Source: Arcticibacterium sp047623945
Lineage (GTDB): Bacteria; Bacteroidota; Bacteroidia; Cytophagales; Spirosomataceae
Reading direction: 5' to 3'
Assembly (NCBI GenBank): GCA_047623945.1
Contig: JBLHOT010000014.1
Coordinates: forward strand, 1 to 64,000
Length of the DNA: 64,000 nucleotides
Below are positions 34,329 through 43,463 of this stretch, in pieces. Position 1 is the first letter of the stretch. The number at the start of each line of letters is the position of its first letter. Made by a program: the position numbers and the translations under genes. Below the pieces are notes generated by a model. That model did not search any database and was not told the DNA's origin. It saw only the letters and a program-made list of their open reading frames with translations.

Positions 34329-36584
34329 TCAACTATCCTCCGTTTTTACTCTTTCTACCTTTTCAATCCCTTTTATCTTTTTCAGTTTAGATTTCAGTTT
34401 TTCCATATGCTTAGTATCAAAAACAAAAACTTTAATTTCTCCCTCGAAGACTCCATGTGTTGTGTTTACGTTTAAGCCTCTCATGTTTATGTGGAGCTCT
34501 TTAGATATCACCTTGGAAATGTCTTGAATCATTCCAAGTCTGTCCATTCCCCTTAAGCTTATAGTGGCTAAATAGGCTTTTTCTACCTGAGAAGACCATT
34601 GGGCTTTTATCACCCTATTGCCGTAATGAGAAAGGAGTTGCTGCGAATTTGGGCAGCTAGTTCTGTGTACTTTAATGCCTTCGTTTACCGTAAGAAACCC
34701 AAAAACAGCATCTCCAGGGATCGGATTGCAGCATTGCGATAGCGTGTAGTCTAATTGTTGAAGGTCATCACCAATGAGCAGAGAATCACCACCTTTTGAT
34801 TTACCAATGGCCTTTTCAAAACTTTTTGCCGTAGAAAAGGCTTCTTCCTGAAGATTGTTCTTTAAACGTTTATTTAGCTGTGATTCTCTTTCACTCTTGA
34901 ACGCTTTAAGCCTATCAGGGGAGATGTAGCCCTTGCCAAAGGAATAAAATAAGTCAGTGTAGTCTTTTTTATTAAAATAGGCTCTAAGTTGATTAGTGGT
35001 TTCCAGTGTGTTTTCTAAGCCTAGAACCTTTAACTTTTTGGCTAAAATCTCTTTACCGTCAGTGATATAGGTTTTATTTTCTTCTTTAAGGGCATCTTTA
35101 ATCCTGCCCTTGGCTTTTGAGGTAACTACAAAACGCAACCAGTCTTCCGTAGGTTTTTGATTTTTGGTGGTAAGGATTTCTACCTGATCACCATTTTTCA
35201 GCACATAAGATATAGGTGCTAAATGATTATTGACTTTGCCTGCCGTACACTTGCTGCCTACTTCTGTATGGATATCGTAAGCAAAATCTAGGACAGTGGC
35301 TCCTTTTCTTAGGACTTTCAAGTCTCCTTTGGGTGTAAAGGCAAATACTTCCTCGTTATATAAATTCCCTCTAAAGTCTTCTAGGAACTCCATGGCAGAG
35401 TTGTCCTTAGCTTCTAGAGTTTCTCTTACTTGGTTTATCCATTGGTCTAAAGGTCTATTTAAGCTCGTGTCTGAACCTTTGTATTTCCAGTGGGCTGCAT
35501 ATCCTCTTTCGGCTACATCGTCCATTCGGCCAGTCCTTATCTGAACCTCTACCCATGCTCCTGTATGACTCATCACGGTGGTATGAAGCGATTCGTAACC
35601 ATTAGAACGAGGTGTAGAAATCCAGTCTTTTAGCCTATCGGGATTTGGTTTATACTCATCTGTTACTATACTGTATGCTTGCCAACAAGCTGCCTTTTCT
35701 TTTTCTATCTGATCCACTGGAATACCTTTGAGGATTATCCGAATGGCAAAGAGGTCGTAAATGTTTTCGAAAGTGGTGCCCTGCTCCTTAATTTTATTGG
35801 CAATAGAAAAAATATGTTTGGGTCGGCCTTTGATGAAAAAGTCAATTCCTGATGCCTTTAGCCTTCGGGCTATCGGCTCCATGAATTTTTCAATAAACTC
35901 CTCTCTTTTTTTCTTGCTAGATTTAAGCTTTTGAGCAACCAGTGTGTAAGATTCTGGCTCATTGTATTTCAGATATAAATCTTCTAGTTCACTCTTTATT
36001 TGGTACAAACCTAAGCGGTGTGCTAAGGGAGCGTATATGTAAATGGTTTCGTGAGCTATTTTCAGTTGAGAATTCCTAGCCATGCTTTGAAGCGTACGCA
36101 TGTTATGGAGTCGGTCTGCTAGCTTTATAAGGATAACTCTAACGTCTTCAGATAGCGTTAATAGCATTTTTCTGAAGTTTTCTGCTTGTGCAGACTGGCT
36201 TTGCTCAAAATTCTCTGCAATCTTCGTTAGGCCATCAATGATTCTTCTGACTTTAGGGCCAAAATCCTTTTCAATATCTTCAAGCGTAAGCTCCGTGTCT
36301 TCTACGACATCGTGAAGAAGAGCACAAATGATGGAAGTAGGGCCAAGGCCAATTTCTTGTACACAAATAAGAGCGACTTCCAAGGGGTGATAAATATACG
36401 GTTCCCCAGATTTACGACGCATCTCTTTGTGGGCATCCATAGAGATGTCAAAAGCCTTTCTAATCTGCTTCAGGTCGTCACCTTGAAGATAGGGTTTGGC
36501 CTCCTTTAGGATTGTTCTATACCTGACTTTTATTTCCTTCTTTTCAGACTCGCTGTAATACTCTTTTTCTTTTACCTTTCCCAC
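34329..36584 (-). CDS. Bifunctional (p)ppGpp synthetase/hydrolase
   Basis: 751 aa RelA/SpoT homologue, cytoplasmic stringent-response enzyme. The start is GTG at 36584: an in-frame stop lies 15 nt upstream and no ATG is closer to the conserved N-terminus. The hydrolase HD domain is intact (HPLEVALICVQE, ALLHDVVEDTEL, LADRLHNMRTL). The synthetase domain has RPKHIFSIANKIKEQ and PRSNGYESLHT. TGS (AFTPKGDLKVLRKGATVLDF) and C-terminal ACT (ATISLRGMDRLGMIQDISKV) domains follow. Both active sites look functional. Neighbours share the strand but have no obvious link. Confidence 0.96.
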   Translation of the reverse strand: MGKVKEKEYYSESEKKEIKVRYRTILKEAKPYLQGDDLKQIRKAFDISMDAHKEMRRKSGEPYIYHPLEVALICVQEIGLGPTSIICALLHDVVEDTELTLEDIEKDFGPKVRRIIDGLTKIAENFEQSQSAQAENFRKMLLTLSEDVRVILIKLADRLHNMRTLQSMARNSQLKIAHETIYIYAPLAHRLGLYQIKSELEDLYLKYNEPESYTLVAQKLKSSKKKREEFIEKFMEPIARRLKASGIDFFIKGRPKHIFSIANKIKEQGTTFENIYDLFAIRIILKGIPVDQIEKEKAACWQAYSIVTDEYKPNPDRLKDWISTPRSNGYESLHTTVMSHTGAWVEVQIRTGRMDDVAERGYAAHWKYKGSDTSLNRPLDQWINQVRETLEAKDNSAMEFLEDFRGNLYNEEVFAFTPKGDLKVLRKGATVLDFAYDIHTEVGSKCTAGKVNNHLAPISYVLKNGDQVEILTTKNQKPTEDWLRFVVTSKAKGRIKDALKEENKTYITDGKEILAKKLKVLGLENTLETTNQLRAYFNKKDYTDLFYSFGKGYISPDRLKAFKSERESQLNKRLKNNLQEEAFSTAKSFEKAIGKSKGGDSLLIGDDLQQLDYTLSQCCNPIPGDAVFGFLTVNEGIKVHRTSCPNSQQLLSHYGNRVIKAQWSSQVEKAYLATISLRGMDRLGMIQDISKVISKELHINMRGLNVNTTHGVFEGEIKVFVFDTKHMEKLKSKLKKIKGIEKVERVKTEDS

Positions 36585-36684
36585 GCTTCCCTGATGTTAA
36601 AATAGAATCTATAGGCTCCAAAAATAGGAATGAAGTTGTATTAAATCTTTGTGAATAAAATAAACATTTTTTTTAGTGGTGAGT

Positions 36685-36716
36685 ATTGGGAAAATTGAAA
36701 AAGTAATTTACCTTTG
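36685..36716 (+). promoter_or_regulatory. Promoter of tRNA-Leu
   Basis: ATTG (36685-36688), 20-nt spacer, TACCTTTG (36709-36716): one mismatch in the -33 box and an exact -7 TAnnTTTG. The mature tRNA begins 36 nt downstream. Confidence 0.7.
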
Positions 36717-36751
36717 CAGCCCGATTGGAACATAAGAATTCCAAAAAGGAT

Positions 36752-36833
36752 GCGGGCGTGGCGGAACTGGTAGACGTGCTAGACTTAGGATCTAGTGCCG
36801 CAAGGCGTGGGGGTTCGAAACCCTCCGCCCGTA
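36752..36833 (+). tRNA. tRNA-Leu (anticodon TAG)
   Basis: 82 nt class II tRNA. The acceptor arm GCGGGCG pairs with CGCCCGT (a G-U at the end pair), the anticodon arm is CTAGA-CTTAGGA-TCTAG with anticodon TAG reading CUA and other CUN codons, a variable arm (TGCCGCAAGGCG) and the T arm GGGGGTTCGAAACCCTC follow. The discriminator is A; CCA is not encoded. It has its own promoter and terminator. Confidence 0.96.
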
Positions 36834-36838
36834 CAAAC

Positions 36839-36872
36839 AACCCTCTGACCTATTCGGCTGGAGGGTTTTTTT
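36839..36872 (+). terminator. Terminator of tRNA-Leu
   Basis: AACCCTC (36839-36845) pairs with GAGGGTT (36861-36867), followed by a run of T. It starts 6 nt after the tRNA and 30 nt before the trigger-factor start. Confidence 0.85.
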
Positions 36873-36902
36873 ATTTATTAATATCCAAAATAAGCTCCTT
36901 TA

Positions 36903-38249
36903 ATGGAAACAACATTTGACAAGTCTTCTGCCACAAATGGTCGTCTGAAAGTAACACTTACCGAAAGCGATTATCAGGCAGGTGTGGATAAGAAATTGAA
37001 AGAATATGCCAAGACGGCCTCAGTAAAAGGTTTTAGACCTGGGCACGTTCCTTTGGGATATGTTAAAAAGTTATACGGAAAGAGTGTTCTCGTAGATACT
37101 GTAGTCAATACAGTAGGCGAAACAGTGAACGCCTATATTAAGGATAATGCACTTAAGGTAGTAGGCGATCCGCTTCCAGATAATGAGGCCTCTGATTTAG
37201 ACTGGGATAATGGCAAAGAATTTAAATTCGAGTATGAATTGGGTTTAGCCAGTGATTTTGAAGTAGACCTAGCCAAGCTACCAGCTATTGAAAACTATGA
37301 TATAGTACCAAGCGATGAGCAGGTAAATAACTCTATTACAGATTTAAGAAAAAGATTTGGGGTAGATGTTGAGCCATCAGTTGCTGAATTGGGAGATTTA
37401 CTTTTCGGCACATTGCGTCAAGAGTCTACCGAATTTGAATCTCAATCAGGTATACCAACGGATAAAGTAAAGGAGGCTTCTCAAAAACTATTCATAGGAC
37501 TAGAGAATGGATCTAAAGTGTCTTTTGACATTCAGAGCATTTTTGAGACAGACAAAGATTTAGGTTTTGCTACTGGCAAATCTGATGAAGAGGCTGCTTC
37601 ACTGGAAGGCGAATTTGAATATGAGCTTACTAAAATTTCTAGAGTGGAGCCAGCAGAACTAAACCAAGAGTTTTTTGACAAAGCGATAGGGGAAGGGAAG
37701 GCGAGTAATGAGGAAGAATTCAGAGCAGCTTTGACAGAAGTTATCAAAGAAAATTACACGAGAGAGTCGGCTTATTTACTTGATTACGAAATTGAGAAAT
37801 CTCTTCATGACAATGTTAAAATTGACTTGCCTGATGCGTTTTTGAAAAAATGGCTTTTGGAAGTAAACGAAGGCAAGTTTACTGAAGAACAGATTGAAAG
37901 TGATTATGTAGCATTTGCTAGGGGATTAAAATTAGATTTAATTAAGTCTGATATTGCTGAGAAAAGCGAAATCAAGATAGAATATAATGATGTTCTTGAG
38001 GAAGTGAAATCTGAAATTCGTGCCTATTTTGGAAACCAGGGCTATGGCGGAATGGAAGAATTCGTGGAGCAAATGGCGAAAAAGCAGCTTGACGAAAATA
38101 AAGACGGAGCATTTAGAAATTACTATAATAAGGCTTTTGGTAAAGCAGTGATCGCTTTTTCAAGGGATAAAGTGAAAGTGGACAATAAGACTGTACAAGT
38201 GGAAGAGTTTAATGAAATCGCTAAAGCAAAGTACGAGTCAATAGCCTAG
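36903..38249 (+). CDS. tig: Trigger factor
   Basis: 448 aa ribosome-associated folding chaperone. The N-terminal ribosome-binding domain carries the signature as GFRPGHVPLGYVKKLYG (residues ~41-57), with Pro-His in place of the usual Gly/Arg-Lys-x-Pro form. A reduced peptidyl-prolyl isomerase-like region (~155-245) and a long C-terminal helical domain (EEFRAALTEVIKENYTRES, FRNYYNKAFGKAVIAF) follow, as in other Bacteroidota. It precedes clpP and clpX, the classical tig-clpP-clpX order, but a terminator separates it from clpP. Confidence 0.92.
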   Translation: METTFDKSSATNGRLKVTLTESDYQAGVDKKLKEYAKTASVKGFRPGHVPLGYVKKLYGKSVLVDTVVNTVGETVNAYIKDNALKVVGDPLPDNEASDLDWDNGKEFKFEYELGLASDFEVDLAKLPAIENYDIVPSDEQVNNSITDLRKRFGVDVEPSVAELGDLLFGTLRQESTEFESQSGIPTDKVKEASQKLFIGLENGSKVSFDIQSIFETDKDLGFATGKSDEEAASLEGEFEYELTKISRVEPAELNQEFFDKAIGEGKASNEEEFRAALTEVIKENYTRESAYLLDYEIEKSLHDNVKIDLPDAFLKKWLLEVNEGKFTEEQIESDYVAFARGLKLDLIKSDIAEKSEIKIEYNDVLEEVKSEIRAYFGNQGYGGMEEFVEQMAKKQLDENKDGAFRNYYNKAFGKAVIAFSRDKVKVDNKTVQVEEFNEIAKAKYESIA

Positions 38250-38271
38250 TATTAGGGTGTTAAATATTTTT

Positions 38272-38299
38272 AAAAGCCAAGGTTTAAGCCTTGGCTTTT
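38272..38299 (+). terminator. Terminator after tig
   Basis: AAGCCAAGG (38274-38282) pairs with CCTTGGCTT (38289-38297) over a 6-nt loop and ends in T residues; it starts 23 nt after the tig stop. Confidence 0.88.
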
Positions 38300-38307
38300 T
38301 GCTTGTC

Positions 38308-38329
38308 GAACCCATGATGGTTCTTTTTT
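38308..38329 (+). terminator. Second hairpin with T-run ahead of clpP
   Basis: GAACC (38308-38312) pairs with GGTTC (38319-38323), 6-nt loop, followed directly by six T. It lies 9 nt beyond the first terminator and 40 nt before the clpP start, so it is either a back-up terminator or an attenuator in the clpP leader. Confidence 0.5.
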
Positions 38330-38369
38330 GTTTAATTTTAACAGTACATATAAAGCTAAAATATATACA

Positions 38370-39038
38370 ATGCATTTAGGAGAAGAATTCAGAAAATACG
38401 CAGTTCACCATAAAGGAATAAGCGGCACCACAGTTGATGATTATTTAAATCACAGCGTAAATAATATGACAGCAAATATCATTGAAGAGCGTCCTATGCG
38501 TTTCGCAGCTATAGATGTTTTTTCAAGGCTGATCATGGATAGAATTATATTCTTAGGAACACCTATAGATGATCAAATAGCGAATATTGTTGTGGCTCAA
38601 TTGCTTTTCTTAGAGTCGGTAGATGCTCAGAAGGATATTCTGATGTATATCAATAGCCCGGGGGGCTCTGTGCACGCAGGTTTAGGAATGTATGATACCA
38701 TGCAATATGTAAGGCCAGAAGTAGCTACTATCTGTACGTCATTGGCGGCTTCTATGGGAGCGGTTTTATTGGCTGGTGGTGCTGCAGGGAAAAGGTCTGC
38801 TTTACCTCATGCAAGAGTTATGATTCACCAGCCTAGTGGAGGAGCCCAAGGCCAATCTAGGGACATGGAGATTTCTGTAAAGCAAATCATCGAACTTAGA
38901 AGAGAGCTTTATGATATTTTGGCTCAACATACAGGCAAATCCTTTGAGGAAATTGAGAAAGACTCTGATAGAGATTTCTGGATGAAGGCAGAAGAGGCGA
39001 AGGCTTACGGGCTTATTGACGAAGTTCTTACAAGGTAA
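38370..39038 (+). CDS. clpP: ATP-dependent Clp protease proteolytic subunit
   Basis: 222 aa from ATG 38370; a TTG 42 nt upstream lies inside the leader next to the T-run and is rejected. ClpP forms the tetradecameric serine-protease barrel fed by ClpX. The catalytic Ser lies in CTSLAASMGAVLLAGG, His in ARVMIHQPSGG and Asp in the segment RDFWMKAEEA or just before it; the YINSPGGSVHAGLG oxyanion strand is intact. clpX starts 46 nt downstream, so the two are likely co-transcribed. Confidence 0.96.
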   Translation: MHLGEEFRKYAVHHKGISGTTVDDYLNHSVNNMTANIIEERPMRFAAIDVFSRLIMDRIIFLGTPIDDQIANIVVAQLLFLESVDAQKDILMYINSPGGSVHAGLGMYDTMQYVRPEVATICTSLAASMGAVLLAGGAAGKRSALPHARVMIHQPSGGAQGQSRDMEISVKQIIELRRELYDILAQHTGKSFEEIEKDSDRDFWMKAEEAKAYGLIDEVLTR

Positions 39039-39084
39039 TTTATTGGTAGTTCTAGCTACATTAGTAAAATTTAAACGAGATTAA

Positions 39085-40353
39085 ATGGCATATAAAGAGG
39101 CCTTTTGTTCCTTTTGCGGACGAAAAAAAAATGAAGTAGACTTACTTTTATCTGGTACAGATGGTCACATATGTAACCATTGCATCGTTCAAGGGAATGA
39201 CTTGGTGCAGCAAGAACTTTTTGGCGTAGATGCCGAAGTTACAGATAAGAAGAAAAAGAAGAAAAAGGCCGACATGCCTAAGTTCGACCTCCGTCCTCCT
39301 ATGGAGCTTAAAAAGTATTTGGACGAATACGTGATTGGGCAAGACGAAGCCAAGAAGGTTTTAAGTGTAGCGGTTTATAACCACTACAAACGCCTAATGC
39401 AGCCTAAGAAAGATGATGATGTGGTAATTGAAAAGTCAAATATCATCATGGTGGGAGAGACAGGAACAGGTAAAACATATCTGGCACGTACTATTTCTAA
39501 AATGCTTCAGGTACCTTTTGCTATTGCAGATGCAACTGTCTTAACAGAAGCGGGCTATGTGGGCGAAGATGTGGAGAGTATCTTGAGCCGCCTACTTCAG
39601 GCAGCTGATTATAATATAGAGCTTGCAGAGAGAGGAATAGTCTACATTGATGAATTGGACAAAATCGCTAGGAAGTCAGATAATCCATCTATCACGCGTG
39701 ATGTAAGTGGCGAGGGTGTGCAGCAGGGTTTGCTGAAGCTTTTAGAAGGCTCTATAGTAAGTGTTCCACCGCAGGGCGGACGCAAGCATCCAGAGCAAAA
39801 AATGGAGCAGATAAATACTCAAAATATCTTATTTATTTGTGGTGGGGCCTTTGATGGCATTGATAGACATATTTCTAAAAGAATCAATAAAACGCCAATA
39901 GGTTTTTCTACTGATAAAAAGCTTGATTCTTTGTGGGAGAATGATAATGTTCTTCGTTTTGTGAACCAACAAGATTTAAAATCTTTTGGTCTTATTCCTG
40001 AGCTTATTGGTCGTTTGCCCTTGCTTACATACTTAAACCCACTAGATGGCGACACTTTAAAAAGAATATTGTCAGAGCCAAGGAATTCATTGATGAAGCA
40101 GTATTATAAGCTTTTTGACATGGAGGGTATTAAACTGGTTTTTGAGGATGACGCTATAGATTACATTGTGGAGCAGGCGGTTATATTTAAACTGGGTGCT
40201 CGAGGATTGAGATCTATTTGTGAGGCTATTCTAACAGATGCGATGTATGAATTACCATCTCAAAAAAATGTTAAAGAATTTGTGCTGACCTTGGAATATG
40301 CAAAGCAGAAGTTTGAAGGCTCCGCTTATTATGATTTAAAGTTGGTGGCTTAG
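39085..40353 (+). CDS. clpX: ATP-dependent Clp protease ATP-binding subunit
   Basis: 422 aa AAA+ unfoldase. The N-terminal C4 zinc-binding domain is complete (CSFCGRKKNEVDLLLSG, ICNHC). Walker A reads GETGTGKTYLA (usual form GPTGSGKT), Walker B VYIDELDKIA, followed by the sensor and pore loop (GGRKHPEQKMEQINTQNILF in part) and LGARGLRSICEAIL. A Lys-rich linker KKKKKKADMP joins zinc and ATPase domains. It ends before a strong terminator at 40375-40412. Confidence 0.96.
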   Translation: MAYKEAFCSFCGRKKNEVDLLLSGTDGHICNHCIVQGNDLVQQELFGVDAEVTDKKKKKKKADMPKFDLRPPMELKKYLDEYVIGQDEAKKVLSVAVYNHYKRLMQPKKDDDVVIEKSNIIMVGETGTGKTYLARTISKMLQVPFAIADATVLTEAGYVGEDVESILSRLLQAADYNIELAERGIVYIDELDKIARKSDNPSITRDVSGEGVQQGLLKLLEGSIVSVPPQGGRKHPEQKMEQINTQNILFICGGAFDGIDRHISKRINKTPIGFSTDKKLDSLWENDNVLRFVNQQDLKSFGLIPELIGRLPLLTYLNPLDGDTLKRILSEPRNSLMKQYYKLFDMEGIKLVFEDDAIDYIVEQAVIFKLGARGLRSICEAILTDAMYELPSQKNVKEFVLTLEYAKQKFEGSAYYDLKLVA

Positions 40354-40374
40354 TATATTGTTTAAACTGTATTT

Positions 40375-40412
40375 AACGTTGGATAAAATATAATTTTGTC
40401 CAACGTTTTTTT
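40375..40412 (+). terminator. Terminator after clpX, abutting the next start codon
   Basis: AACGTTGGA (40375-40383) pairs with TCCAACGTT (40399-40407), 15-nt AT-rich loop, seven T after the stem. The last T is the base directly before the ATG of the next gene at 40413. Confidence 0.85.
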
Positions 40413-40952
40413 ATGAATTACCTCAAAGTCTTTGCCTTAATCCTTTTGTTAGGAGCTTGCCGATCCAATTATGCCTTACTCCAGGAGTCTTCTCCGGTTT
40501 ATGCTAAGGTAAAAAAGAGGAATATTAATAAAATAGCTTTTCTAAAACCGAAAGAGGCCTCTTTAACGTCAATTCAGCTGGAGAACAAACATAAAATAGA
40601 ACACACTCCTTTGAGTTTCCCAGAGGTTAAAGTGGAAAAGCCGCAAGTGCTTATCTCAAAGTTTACGGAGCCAGAGGTAGAGCATAAATTTGTGGGGCCA
40701 GAACCTAAAGACAAGGAAAAAGAAAAGCGGAAGAAAAAGCGTAAAAGGAACCGTTTTTGGCGTCAGATGGGCAGTAATCTACTTATTGGCGTTGTTTTTC
40801 TAGGTGTCGCTGTGGTTATGGCTTTTATTCAATTGCCATCTTTGACCCTTTTATTTGGTTTAGCATCCATTTTGTTTCTAATTTTTGGACTCAAGAAGGT
40901 TTTCAAAAAACGAAAACGAAAAAGTAGAAACCCCTTTAATAAAAAGAAATGA
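40413..40952 (+). CDS. Lipoprotein-like protein with a basic tail and two membrane helices, function unknown
   Basis: 179 aa. A lipoprotein leader (lipobox LLLGAC, Cys at 16) opens it, a charged region of about 80 residues follows, then a very basic block (KDKEKEKRKKKRKRNR, ~100-115), two hydrophobic segments (~122-141 and ~143-163, LLIGVVFLGVAVVMAFIQ and LTLLFGLASILFLIFGL) and a second basic end (KKVFKKRKRKSRNPFNKKK). A lipidated N-terminus plus a helical hairpin is unusual. The start codon touches the clpX terminator and the stop overlaps the hydrolase gene by 4 nt. I do not recognise a family. Confidence 0.75.
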   Translation: MNYLKVFALILLLGACRSNYALLQESSPVYAKVKKRNINKIAFLKPKEASLTSIQLENKHKIEHTPLSFPEVKVEKPQVLISKFTEPEVEHKFVGPEPKDKEKEKRKKKRKRNRFWRQMGSNLLIGVVFLGVAVVMAFIQLPSLTLLFGLASILFLIFGLKKVFKKRKRKSRNPFNKKK

Positions 40953-41671
40953 ATATAGTATTGCTCCATGGCTTTGGAGAAAACCCAGATATATGGGACA
41001 CTTTTTTACCCTTACTGCCAGAGCAGTATAATTTCATTCTGCTAGATTATTCTAAGATTGCCTTTTGTCAGACCATTGACCAGTATGCTCAATGGGTTCA
41101 TACGGAGATAGAAGAAATGAAAATAACCAGATTCGTGCTCATAGGGCATTCTATGGGCGGTTATATTTCGCTGGCATATGCAGAGAAACATGCAGAGTAT
41201 TTAGCTGGCTTAGGACTTTTTCATTCTACGGCCTATGCAGATTCGGAAGCGAAAAAAATATCAAGAGACAAAACCGCAGCTTTTATTAAAAAGAGAGGAT
41301 CAGCGATTTTCATTGATAGTTTTTTGCCAAGTATGTACAATGAGAATTTTGTAAGGAAAAATGGCGTTTATATTCGGCAGCAGTTGGAAGACAACAGGAA
41401 GTTGCCCAAAGAGGCTCTTATTCAAGCTACTATCGCCATGAAACAAAGGCCAGATAGAACGGTTGTACTCGCAGCCTTAAAAATTCCAGTTCTTTTTGTA
41501 GTGGGGAAACAGGACCCGTTCATTCCTTTTGAGGATGCCATGAAACAGTTGGATTTATTAAGAGAACCCTTCGTTTTGATTTTAAATCATGTGGCACATG
41601 CTGGAATGAAAGAAGCTCCGAAAAGCTGTTCTGGTGTTACCGTTGATTTTTTGGAAGAGTGTTTTGGCTAA
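40949..41671 (+). CDS. Alpha/beta hydrolase
   Basis: 240 aa cytoplasmic alpha/beta hydrolase. The oxyanion motif HGFGENPD lies at residues 6-13, the nucleophile Ser in GHSMGGYISL (near 72), an Asp in VVGKQDPFIPF and the His in NHVAHAGMKEAP near the end, so the triad is complete. Best resemblance is to small carboxylesterases or the MenH/BioH type; substrate cannot be read. Translationally coupled (4-nt overlap) to the lipoprotein-like gene upstream. Confidence 0.9.
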   Translation: MNIVLLHGFGENPDIWDTFLPLLPEQYNFILLDYSKIAFCQTIDQYAQWVHTEIEEMKITRFVLIGHSMGGYISLAYAEKHAEYLAGLGLFHSTAYADSEAKKISRDKTAAFIKKRGSAIFIDSFLPSMYNENFVRKNGVYIRQQLEDNRKLPKEALIQATIAMKQRPDRTVVLAALKIPVLFVVGKQDPFIPFEDAMKQLDLLREPFVLILNHVAHAGMKEAPKSCSGVTVDFLEECFG

Positions 41672-41690
41672 GGGGAAGACTAAAAGGTGC

Positions 41691-42596
41691 TTAAGCCCTC
41701 GGATGAAACTGTTCCATCGTCTGGCGGAGGTAGGCTCTGTCTAGGTGAGTATAGATTTCGGTGGTGGTAATAGAGGCATGCCCAAGCATATCTTGTACTG
41801 CCCTTAAATCTGCTCCCCCCTCTATCAAATGTGTTGCAAAGCTATGCCTGAAGGTATGTGGAGAAACTGTTTTGTGAATACCTGCTAGGCCCACTAAGTC
41901 TTTAATGATAATGAAAATCATTACTCTGGATAGTTTCCTTCCTCTACGATTCAAAAAGACAAAGTCTTCATGTCTGGCATCAATATCTAATTGACAACGG
42001 ATGCTGTCCATATAAATTTCAGTGTATTTAATGGCCTGCAGTCCAATAGGTACCAGTCTAGTTTTATCTCCCTTTCCTGTAATCTTGACAAAGCCATCTT
42101 TAAAGTGACAGTCACTTATACGAAGATCCGTGAGTTCAGAAACACGCAGGCCGCAACTGTAAAGTACTTCCAAAATGGCTCTGTTTCTGTTTCCTTCCTC
42201 AGTGGAATGGTCAATTGCCGCAAGCATGGCTTCTATCTCATGAAGATGTAAAACTTCTGGTATTTTACGCTTTGTTTTAGGGCTGTCTATAAGCTCAGTT
42301 GGATTTATTTCTGTGTAATCTTCCAGGAGAAGGAATTTATAAAAGGCTTTCCATCCACTTAGCATTCGGCTTTGGGAGGTCGGAGCTAGGCCAATTTCAT
42401 TTAATTCTGCAAGGATATTGGCTATCAAATCGTCATTAATATCTAGCGGTGATGTTTTTTTTGAAAAGGAGGCTAATTTTAAAACATCCCTTTCGTAAGC
42501 CAAGAGGCTATTTTCAGAAAGAGATTTTTCTAATTTCAGGTAGTTCTTAAACTCCTGAATATAATATCCCCAGGATTTTAAATCTTTTTGCCTCAC
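41691..42596 (-). CDS. xerD: Tyrosine recombinase, XerD-like
   Basis: 301 aa, usual Xer length. It starts with GTG at 42596: an in-frame stop lies 9 nt upstream and no ATG is near the conserved N-terminus (YYIQEFKNYLKLEKSLSENS in part). The N-terminal SAM-like core-binding domain is followed by the catalytic set: Arg in SCGLRVSELTDL, Lys in GKGDKTRLVP, His-x-x-Arg in SPHTFRHSFATHL, His in LGHASITTTEIYTH and the nucleophilic Tyr in the same motif. It resolves chromosome dimers at dif. Not next to any mobile element, so a housekeeping copy. Confidence 0.93.
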   Translation of the reverse strand: MRQKDLKSWGYYIQEFKNYLKLEKSLSENSLLAYERDVLKLASFSKKTSPLDINDDLIANILAELNEIGLAPTSQSRMLSGWKAFYKFLLLEDYTEINPTELIDSPKTKRKIPEVLHLHEIEAMLAAIDHSTEEGNRNRAILEVLYSCGLRVSELTDLRISDCHFKDGFVKITGKGDKTRLVPIGLQAIKYTEIYMDSIRCQLDIDARHEDFVFLNRRGRKLSRVMIFIIIKDLVGLAGIHKTVSPHTFRHSFATHLIEGGADLRAVQDMLGHASITTTEIYTHLDRAYLRQTMEQFHPRA

Positions 42597-42686
42597 GATG
42601 CGTTAATAAGTCAGGCCATAAACTTAGAAAAATTATTTAGGGGAAGATGGCTTTAAAATCTATATTTAGATTCTTTTATTAAATGG

Positions 42687-43460
42687 ATGCATAAACTAGT
42701 TGCTAAAACCGTACTGCTAATATGTCTTTCGACCGTTGTTTCTCTGGGACAACGTAGGACAGAGCCTGAAAAGAAATCTACTTTAGATGATTCTAAATAT
42801 TTTGGGTATGGAGTTACCACAAATACACATTCAGGGATCTTAGGGGGTTTAGTTTTTAGAAGCTCCACGCCAATATCAGAGAGGAACAACTTGCCTGTTC
42901 ACAGATACATTGCTCTAGAGTTAGTTAATGTAAAACATCCGAAGGAATTTCAAAGAGCCAATATTGCTGGAAAGTATATTCCAGGGAAGACCAATTATTT
43001 ATTTGTGGTAAGACCAGAATACGGAAAAGAATGGTATTTTTTCAAAAAGAATGGAGACTCCAGTGTTGGTCTAAGCGGAATTTTGGCCGTGGGTCCTTCA
43101 TTAGGAATAGAAAAGCCTTACTATATCAAATATGGCAGGACTAATGTTGAGTCGCAAGTGGTCACGCAATATAATCCAGATGTACATACAGATTTAAGTC
43201 AAATAACGGGCTCAGCCAGTATCTGGCAAGGATTCTTAAATAATGCAGGATTTAATCCTGGTTTTCATATCAAAGCAGCTACAAGTATTGATATGAGTAC
43301 TTTCGGAGACCAGATTACAGGATTTGAACTAGGTACTACGGTAGAGTTTTTTGCCAAAGAGCCAGAAATTATTGCTTCGAAAATATCTTCAAATCCAAGA
43401 GCTTTTGTCTCAGCTTATCTAACTTTGTATTTCGGTAGTAAAAAACTGAAAAAGAAATAA
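42687..43460 (+). CDS. Outer-membrane-type protein paired with lipA, function unknown
   Basis: 257 aa. Signal peptide to ~20 (STVVSLGQ). The mature part is strand-rich with aromatic alternation (YIALELVNVKHPKEF, NYLFVVRPEYGKEWYFF, FVSAYLTLYFGSKKLKKK) and probably forms a small barrel; it ends with a Lys-rich tail rather than an aromatic residue. It lies 3 nt before lipA, a pairing I recall as common in Bacteroidota, though the functional link is not known. Confidence 0.75.
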   Translation: MHKLVAKTVLLICLSTVVSLGQRRTEPEKKSTLDDSKYFGYGVTTNTHSGILGGLVFRSSTPISERNNLPVHRYIALELVNVKHPKEFQRANIAGKYIPGKTNYLFVVRPEYGKEWYFFKKNGDSSVGLSGILAVGPSLGIEKPYYIKYGRTNVESQVVTQYNPDVHTDLSQITGSASIWQGFLNNAGFNPGFHIKAATSIDMSTFGDQITGFELGTTVEFFAKEPEIIASKISSNPRAFVSAYLTLYFGSKKLKKK

Positions 43461-43463
43461 GGA

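Noticed and set aside
41691..42596. XerD-like gene as a mobile integrase
   Set aside because: Length, motifs and lack of flanking repeats or phage genes fit the housekeeping recombinase.
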